NCBI GenBank assembly: GCA_002118135.1
Contig: BDIU01000210.1
Span: 191,087 to 255,086 of the forward strand
DNA from: Trebouxia sp. TZW2008
Lineage: Eukaryota > Chlorophyta > Trebouxiophyceae > Trebouxiales > Trebouxiaceae
Direction: 5' to 3'
DNA: 64,000 nucleotides
Shown piece after piece: positions 23,674-32,200 of this stretch. The translations under genes and the position numbers were made by a program. The number at the start of each line of letters is the position of its first letter. Positions within the stretch are counted from its first letter, which is position 1. The notes below the pieces were generated by a model. It did not search any database and was not told where the DNA came from. It saw nothing but the letters and a program-made list of their open reading frames with translations.

Positions 23674-26600
23674 GCAGAAGAATCAAAGATGCAGCAGGTA
23701 CCTTGAAAAGCTCTTGAGCATCTCTGAGCACAGCAGCCTTCTTCCTGCCAGCTCGTACCTCAGACAGCCACTCTGTGTCATTCACACTGGACACACCCCC
23801 TTCAGGCCCCCCCATCTGACTCCCCCTACCCCTAGCCTGATTGGCATCCCTCATTTCCTCCCTCACATACTCTTGCTTAGCCCGCCTGCAGGGACAGTAG
23901 TCATCCTCAGTCACAGTGTCATTCACACTGGACCAACCCCCTGCAGAACCCCAACCTGGCTCCCCCTACCCCTGGCCTGGTCAACCTCCCTTTTCCCCCT
24001 CACATGCTCTTGCTTAGCCCGCCTCACAGACAGTAGTCATCATCAGTCACAGCATCAATCACACTGGCCAGCCCCTTTCAGTGGCCCCACATCTGGCTGC
24101 CCCTACCCCTGGCCTGATTGGCATCCCTCAGTTTCGTCTCACAAACTTTTGTGGAGGTCCATCTGGGAGATTGTCAGGGTATGCTTCCACAGCACAAAGC
24201 ACTTGAGCCCCTGATACGCTCTGGTGACTGGCATCTGGTAACAGACAAGTGGTAATGACAGGCAGCAAGGGCTTACTTGCTGATGCCGCCCTTGGTGAGT
24301 CTGGCCCTGCCCTCAGTCCTTGACATCTTCATCTTAGAACCTTTGTTGAGAGCCATTTGTGAGACTGTCAGAGGAGGGTTCCACAGCACAAAGCACTTGG
24401 GCCCATGAGGTGAACCATCCTCTGAGATCACCTCAACCTGCTCCACACCTGTAGCCAGGTTTCTCACATTATGCATTTTGCATTTGTGACTGCACCAGCT
24501 TGACCCTTGAGCAGATAGTTTGAGGGCCATATGGTAGCCTGTCAGGGGATTCCACAACACAAAGCATTTAGGCCCATGAGGCAAGCCGTCGTCCCAAATC
24601 ATCCCCATTTGCTCTGCACCTATAAGACATTTGCTTCTTGTTTGCACTAGATCAAAATATAGCTCATCAACGCAGTCACAGTGACAGGTGAGGTTTCCAC
24701 AGCACAAAGCATTTGGGCCCATGAGGCAACCCGTTCTCTGAGATCGCCTCAACCTGCTTCACACCTGCATGATATGTTCAGCACATCCAGGACTAGATAC
24801 TTCTGGATGCACATATGAAGTATTCAGCAGATGAGGTGAAGGCCATTTCGGACACCATTGGAGGAGGGTGGCACAGCACAAAGCATTTGGGGCTGTGGGG
24901 CGAGCCGTCGTCTGAAATCACCTTCACCTGCTCCACACCTGCAAGACAATTGCTTCTTGTTTGTGCTAGATCAAAGTATAGCTCCTGAACGCTCTTGCAA
25001 TCACAGGGGAGTGTTCCACAGCACAAAGCATTTGGGCCCATGAGGCGAGCCATCCTCTGAGATCACCTCAACCTGCTCCACATCTGCACAATATGTTCAG
25101 CACATCCAGGACTAGACACTGCTGGATGCACAAATCAGTAGTCAGCAGATAAGGTGAGGGTCATTTGGGGCCGTCAGAGGAGCGTGCCACAGCACAAAGC
25201 ATTTGGGGCCGTGAGGTGAGCCATCCTCTGAGATTACTTCATGTTGTTGTACACCTTCTGAGCAAGTTCACCAGTTTCAGCGCATTGGATTCTTGCATTC
25301 ACTGTCTTGGACATGTTGGAACTGTCGACGAGTGCCACCTGGGAGACAGTCAGAGCTGGGTTCTTTAGCATCCTGGATGATGGACTGCCAAAGCTACTTC
25401 AATTGCTACAGGTCTGCTTGCAAACACCGCATGCTGATGGTAGATGTTACCTAGCAGCTCCTGAACGTGCTCCTTGGGGTTGGCCACAGTGGCTGTTGTC
25501 ACCACAAATGAGGGATGGGAGTTGTAGTGGCGCTCACACAAACGGCGCAGCCGCCTCAAAACAAAGGCAGTGTGGCAGCCAAACACGCCCCTGCACATGA
25601 CCTAGACATGTAATGACATGAATGAGGATGAGACTTATGATAACAATGACGACAATGGTAATGACATTGATGATGACATTGCTAAGGACAAGGCTAGGAA
25701 CAACAACAAAGACAAGGACAATAACAGCGTCAATGATGTGAACAACAAACAACGCTAATGATGATGGCGACGCGGACCATGACAATGACAATGATGATCA
25801 TATGGAAGCAAGCAGGAAAGCAAGGACGCCTATTAGCAAGCATACAAGCAGGCAAGTCAGCGTACAAGAACGCAAGCAAGCAAACAGGTAAACGAGTAAG
25901 CCTGTATCAGCAGTGAGGCATCTGGGTGGGCTAAACACAAGTGAGCAGCTTACTTGTATGCATGTCCTTCATCCACAATCATATATTTGAGATGAGCCAA
26001 GATCCGAGAGAATTGAGAATGGACGGGCAGGATGCTGCGGTGCAACATGTCAGGGTTGGTGATCAGCAGCTGTGCTCGGTCCCTCACCTCACCACGGTCT
26101 GCCTGTCATGGCCAAAAAACGTCAAGGTGCACGAAAGTTTGCCAACTTACAACAGCAAGCAATGCAGGGAAGCTAAGTGTGCATGGGCAGGACGCTGCTG
26201 TACAATATATCAGAGTTGGTGATGAGCAGCTGGGCCCGATCTCTAACCTCACCACGGTCTGCCTGTGTATGGCAACAGAAAGAGATGTGAACTTCGAGAT
26301 AACAGAGAAAGCAATATGACGCTGTAAAGCCATTCAAAATCAAAATGCATCAGGACATAGTAGACACACATACTTTGCAGCATTGCGCTGGCGATAGAAC
26401 ACCTGAGAGCCATTCAGCAGTGTTTTTGGAACCTCTGCCATAATACACTCATGAAAGCCAACAGCAGTGCTGGCATTGAAACCTCATGCTGCCTGTATTG
26501 CCATCATGTAATTCAACACAAGGAGCATACTCCCTGAATGCTACAGCACACATGATAGCGGAGCGCATAACAGTAGTGTTGGAAGCCATTGTATCCCTCA

Positions 26601-28749
26601 AAAAAAAGGAGCATCATCTATATATGCTGCAGCACACATGATACGCGGAGCGCATAACAACAGTGATGGAAGCAGACGCTTACTCTGGTTGTATCGCCAT
26701 CATACACCTCAACATGAGGAGCATCATCCCCAAACGCTGCAGCACACATAATCCGCAAAGCGCGCAGCTGATCTTGAGCCAAAGCCTGCAGTCGTCAACA
26801 GAGCGGTGTCAACATTGCTGATGCTGGCTGTACATCAGCACTGTGTCTTTAGTGATGCGCATTGGTGCTTGATGGCTGCAATGCAAAAGCATGTTTTCAA
26901 ACAGCAATGTTCACTGTAATTGATTGAGAGCCATCACCCCTCCAAAGGGCTGTTGGGCAGGCAGGCAGACACATTAGGTCATGTGACATCTGACCTTGGT
27001 AGGGAACATGTAGAGAGCACAAGCCCTTCTGTCTTGCACCAAAGCCTCAAGAATGGGGATGTTGTAGCACAGCGACTTTCCACTGGCAGTGGAGGTGGAG
27101 ATGACAACATTGAGGCCAGCCAGCACTGCATCCACGGCTTTGGCCTGATGAGTAAACATCTGAGTGATGTTGCGCGCCTTGAGGGCTTCTTGGACAGGCC
27201 CTGACAGAGGGGCAGTTGGGACTGCATACTGCGGTTTCCGCGCAGGAATGTCTTCCATGTGCACAATCTGCAGCATTCATGTCTGTCAGTTCCTACGCAA
27301 ATGCCAGCCTACTGAATATGACAGCCAGAGCTGCATCCGATGCTTTGCCCTGATATGTGCACATCTAAGTGATGTTGTGTATCTTGAGGGCTTCTTGAAC
27401 AGGCGCTGACAGAGGGGCAGTTGGGACTGCATACTGCGGCTATCTTGCAGGGATGTCTTCTACATGCAGAATCTGCAGCAACAGGTCCTGTCAGCTGCCG
27501 TGGTTTTGGCGCTAACTTGAGAAATGAGATCTTGAGGTTTTGTGGAAAATCCTGTCCATGCAGAGAAAGAGAGGCAGCTGTTATGTGTACTGCAAGCACC
27601 TTGCGGAGCACTTTCACTCCATTGCACTACTGGCACATGGAGGGAGGTCATTCTTCTGTGTATGTTCTCATCTCTGATTGAAACACACAGCATCACTGAC
27701 TCACATGCCCCTGATGACAACTATTTGTAGACAGTCCACTGCTTCTGTATGCACGTGGCAGCAGCATGCAACCTTACATGCAGGGAACAGTCATGACACC
27801 AAGCCCACCTGATCAGCATACCACCCCAATTCCCGAATGTGCTTCAAGAACTGGTTTGTATTCATGTGGGTGGTGTCCAGACAGGGCTCATGCTTCCTGG
27901 CCATCTGAGGGGGTCGAGGGGGGGCCTTCTTACCCCCACCATCATCTGCATGGACAGTGCTACTTGAGCAGAGCTTGACATATCCTCAAATGACATCAGT
28001 CATGGAGCAGGAGCAAGACAATCTACAGATGCCGGCCAAAACAGAAAAGAAGGCGTCGGCCTCTTTCTTCTGTCATATTATCACCTCACTGCTTGTCTTG
28101 ATCATTTGCACATGCAACCCTGCTGACTTTGATAGGCAAGTATTACAGCAGGTGCGGAGCCTGTTCCAATTTTCAGCAACAGAGGACTGAAAAAACTGCA
28201 AAGGAAGAGCAGAGAGACATTAAAAGAGGAGATATTTGATGCTCACCGAAAGCAACCCCTGTTTCATTGACTGCTCGAGTGGCTTCTTCAGCTCGTGCTA
28301 CCTCCAGATTCTGCTTGATGACCGCAAGGGTCAACTCTTCCACCTTGAAGTGAGGATGCCAGGCTTTCCTCTGTACCAACAGAAAGAATAGGTCAAGCTT
28401 TGCATTGTTCAGTTTGCATTTGGTGCTTGCAAAAGTCAGCTTGTCCACCTTGAAGTGAAGATGCCAAGCTTTCCTTTGTATATCAGCAGAGAAAGATTTA
28501 CCCACATATGAGACTTGCCTTGCAACACAATACCACAGTCAATGACAATGACAACACCCAAGTCGTGCAAGATTTGGCGTTCAGAGCATTAAAATTCCGG
28601 GATCTGGTGTCTGTAAGCATCAGGAGATGGAAACAGGCATCTAAAGCATCAAACTTCAAATCTCACCTCCATCACATCCCATTTTACTTCCTGTTGCACT
28701 GGCTCAGTTGCTGCAGCCAGAACCGCCAGCTGAGGCACTGGTTCCTGTG

Positions 28750-28787
<38 letters not shown>

Positions 28788-29230
28788 GAGGACTGCATTG
28801 ATTGCTGCACCTGCGGGGTTGAGTCAGCAGGCAACGAGGACACAGGAGCAGTGCTGTTAGCTTGTCTAGTCTTGCGTGGAGACCTCCGCACTGCTTTTGC
28901 AAGATCTTGAGATTTGCTGCCTGGGAACACAAGCACACAGTGAGCAGGAGCGGGAGCTGCTGGGTATGCTAAAGGCCAAGGCTATAGTACATTACATTGA
29001 TTTGATTGATCTGAATGGATCAAATGACAGCATAAATGGCTGAATCATGCTTAATTCAAAAGACGCTCTGCATGCATTGAAACACACAACGCCATTTTGC
29101 TGTCAGCAGCTTGGGAATGCAGTTGCAGGCAACTGAGCCAGCAGGGGTCACATCTGCAAAAGCTTATGCCTGATGACAATGAGGTAAAAGAGCACATCAA
29201 GACAAAGCTTGCTACCTTTACCTGTAGTTT

Positions 29231-29282
<52 letters not shown>

Positions 29283-32200
29283 GACACTGTGATCATGCAC
29301 ATGAGCAGCAGCTGCAGCAGCAGCAGCAACAGCATTTTCGGAAGATCCTGCTTGAACCTCAGCTAGGTCTTGCTGATCCTTGTGCAGCTGTCTCAGGAAC
29401 GCAGTGTGGGAAGGAACAACCGCCCTGACCAGGGCTTGTCTGAAGGCCCTCAGCCTGCGCTGCTGTGCATTCTTGGCGCCTCGATCTGTTTGGCCTTTGC
29501 GCCCGCCCACCTGGTCTGTTCCTCCTCTTCTGGAGGGTAGCCTTGCAGCCAGGGAACGGGCATCCATTCCCACCTGCATAGTTGCAATTGTATCTGGGTG
29601 GTGATTGTGTGATTGAGGTTGTGGTTGTGGTTGTGGTGGTGGCTGTGGTTGTGGTTGTGAAGGCTGGTTATTGTGATTGTGAGTGCAACTGTGGTTGAGG
29701 GCATGCTTGCAAATGCTTGCAATACAACCCTGGTGAGGATTGCAAATGATTCACGATAGTTGAGCATGCTGAGCACGCATTTGCAAATCCAGAAAGCAAA
29801 TGCAAGCTGCGCAGTCTCAGAGCTGCAGAGCCTCGCATACCTTGAAGATGGACGAGAGATCAAAGTTCCACACTCTCAGAGATTCAGTATGGCTGTTGAG
29901 ATTTGGGGTGTAGAATATTGCTTGCTTTGAACAAGCAGATATTTGAGATTTGTTGCGGAATACTTGCTCCCGGACCAGGAGAAGTGTAGGATCAGGCTGT
30001 AGCATCAAACCCTTGTGGGTCCCAAAGATAGGTGAGAGCAGTGTAGACTGTAAACTTCATTGATGTCAAATTGCTTCCTTGATAACGCCAAAAGTCCATG
30101 AGCAACGCTTAGATGTATAGGCTGTACCTCTTGTATTGCTGCGTCTTCATCGACTCCCATCTCAGCAAGGGATGTTGAGCCAATGGCCTTCTTGCCAGGA
30201 TCCATGATTTCTACTACAAGGCGGTCTGCTCTGGTCTGACCCCCAAACACAGTCCCTGCGCCGTCCGTGCTGATGTGCATGGGATGAGCATCATTATGCG
30301 CTGGCAGCGCTGTGTCATCTGCTGCTGCAAAACATGTGCACTTGATTGTGAAGGCTGGTACTGAAGCCCTGGCACACTGAGAGGCTGGCATGCATCAGTC
30401 AGAAATGAATGCATCTCTGGTGCTACCCACAGCACAGAATCACAAATATTGCTATGGGGAAAGCCATCGCCTGTCATTTCTTCTTCTCATACAGATGCAA
30501 CTCAAGACTGTAGGCAAATATGGAGTTGCAGAAGTTGCTATCCTAAAGCCGTGGCTTGGCCAACATTGCTGCTACAGAAGCAGACCTGAGGCCTTGGGTT
30601 CCACAGGTGGGTCCAGCATTGCATCTTCTGCATCAATGGGATTGACAAGGCTGGGAGCTGATGCCTCTGCCTTCACTGACCTTCTCCACTGCCTTATAGA
30701 CTTGTTGGGAGAAGTCATCCTGCATTTGGCGTCGTCTCAGCCCAAAGGGGTATGAAGTAAGGCACCAGCTGTGACCAGAGTACATGCCCATGTGGTTATG
30801 AACCTGTTGCTGACTGAACCTGACATGGCATTGCCTTGGGTAGAAGTGACATGAAGCAAGCGGCTGTGACCAGAGTACATGCCCACGTGGTTATGAACCT
30901 ATTGCTGACTGAACCTGACATGGCATTGCCTTGGGTAGAAGTGATATGAAGCAAGGCACCGGCTGTGGCCAGAATGCGGGCGCAAGCAAACGCTGGCTTT
31001 GGCACTGTGACACAGCTTTCTGTAGGCAAGCAGAGGCGTGTACAGCTAAGCATTGTTGCTGTGCACAGAATAATTGAGGTACAAAACAACTAGGCCAGTG
31101 CTGAGACTCCCTGAGCACTGGCTGCGTCACATCATGCTTGACCAAGCACAGCTTCTGAAACCTACATCACTTTTCAATTTGAGCTTTGGTTGGGCACAAG
31201 AGGCAAGTAAGGGCAATACTGTTGAGGGTCTCTCAGGATGACCACATCAGGGCATAGATCAGCCATGGTCTGTACATCTTCCAGCTGCACCTCATTGCCT
31301 CCAGGCAGGTTCACAGCTGCTGACTTGATGGCTTTCCATGTGGGCTGTATAGACAATAACGCAATGCTTGTAAGCGAAGATTCATCAGACACAAAAGCTT
31401 TCTTGCAGTCCCTCAAATGATCCTCAAGCAAACGACAAATTAATGTTGCAAATTGCTTGACAAACAGAATTGCTCAAGAAACACAATTCCTAGATGAACA
31501 AATGTCTTGAACTTTGCCAGCATGCACCTTGAGAGAAGCTAGCAGCATGCAACAAATGCACCACAAACCCATCGACAAGACACATAAGCTGATGCGTCAT
31601 ACAGACAGACGGAGCTTGCTACCAAACAGGCTCCTTTGCACCATACATGCACAGCTGAGGCTGTCTGTGGAGCAGCATGGACATGCTTTCATCCATCAAA
31701 GTTGAGCGCAAATCCTTACCTGAATGTGCTGCCTCAGTAAGAAGCCATACATGACATTCACAGCTGGAAACAGCACGGCATGTCTATAAAGCATCAAACA
31801 TTGAATTATGCTTTGTGCAGCAAGTCCTAAAGCAAAAGACTCACCTGTATATACTGCCTAAGTAGGAAGCCGTGCATGCCATTCACAGGCGGAAACAGCA
31901 CGCCCACTTGTAAAGCATCAAACGTTGACTATGTATGTCACAATGTCACTATGTCATAGACTGCCTAAACCTCATGGACACATACTCACTGCCACTATGT
32001 GGCACGTGGAATCAGCCTTGTTCGCTGGCTAAATATAGGAAAATTACCGTCTCTCCAGGCTCTCAGCTGGAGTCTACGCTGAAAGTACACATCATAACAC
32101 GAGTCTTGTTCACCTCTACATGCCTGGCCTAATCTCAAAGACCATTCAACCTGCACGTCTCCTGCAGGTTCCGGATATCACAACGTAGTCAACTCTCCTT

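Larger units (their letters stand above)
19633..24448 (-). other. HRQ1: HRQ1 inter-lobe linker exons
   Basis: Exon 24277-24448 (EVISEDGSPHGPKCFVLWNP) opens the linker. It is followed by 23702-23885 (REEMRDANQARGRGS, AAVLRDAQELFK), 22933-23172 (Ser/Ala-rich), 22617-22736 (40 codons with a basic AKRQK patch), about 21.31-21.51 kb, 20153-20297 (acidic), and 19633-19762, which ends in RVSPIVELSMLL, where lobe 2 begins. The linker is longer and more fragmented than in plant homologues I recall. Confidence 0.75.
25451..27267 (-). other. HRQ1: HRQ1 RecA-like lobe 1 (motifs I-III)
   Basis: Exon 26995-27267 carries HMEDIPARKPQY and the Walker A region STSTASGKSLCYNIPILEAL. Exon 26684-26785 (34 codons) has ALAQDQLRALRIM. 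Exon 25954-26102 has LLITNPDMLHRSILP and the motif II block YMIVDEGHAY; the usual DEAH is DEGH here. Exon 25451-25590 has VFGCHTAFVLRRLRRL and VVTTATVANPKEH (motif III as TAT). Phases join cleanly. Confidence 0.92.
27809..31344 (-). other. HRQ1: HRQ1 middle exons before the helicase core
   Basis: Exons read from 5' to 3': about 31.2-31.344 kb; about 30.65-30.75 (RRQMQDDFSQQVYKAVEK); about 30.13-30.33 (ADRLVVEIMDPGKKAIGS); 29841-29996 (52 codons, HTESLRVWNFDLSSIFK); 29222-29573 (RRLRAFRQALVRAVVPSH, then polyglutamine); 28667-28920 (SPRKTRQ and a second Gln run); 28247-28370 (WHPHFKVEELTLAVIKQNLE); 27809-27945 (HMNTNQFLKHIRELGWY). Order and content match the stretch before motif I in plant HRQ1. 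The exons at 29.8-30.7 kb are the least certain. Confidence 0.7.

Noticed and set aside
25600..25800. Long GATGA/AATGA-rich stretch as a coding Asp/Asn repeat
   Set aside because: Degenerate simple sequence in an HRQ1 intron with no splice context.
29605..29665. GGTTGT run as a telomere-like repeat
   Set aside because: Units vary (GTTGTG, GTGGTG) and differ from TTTAGGG-type telomeres; a simple intronic repeat.
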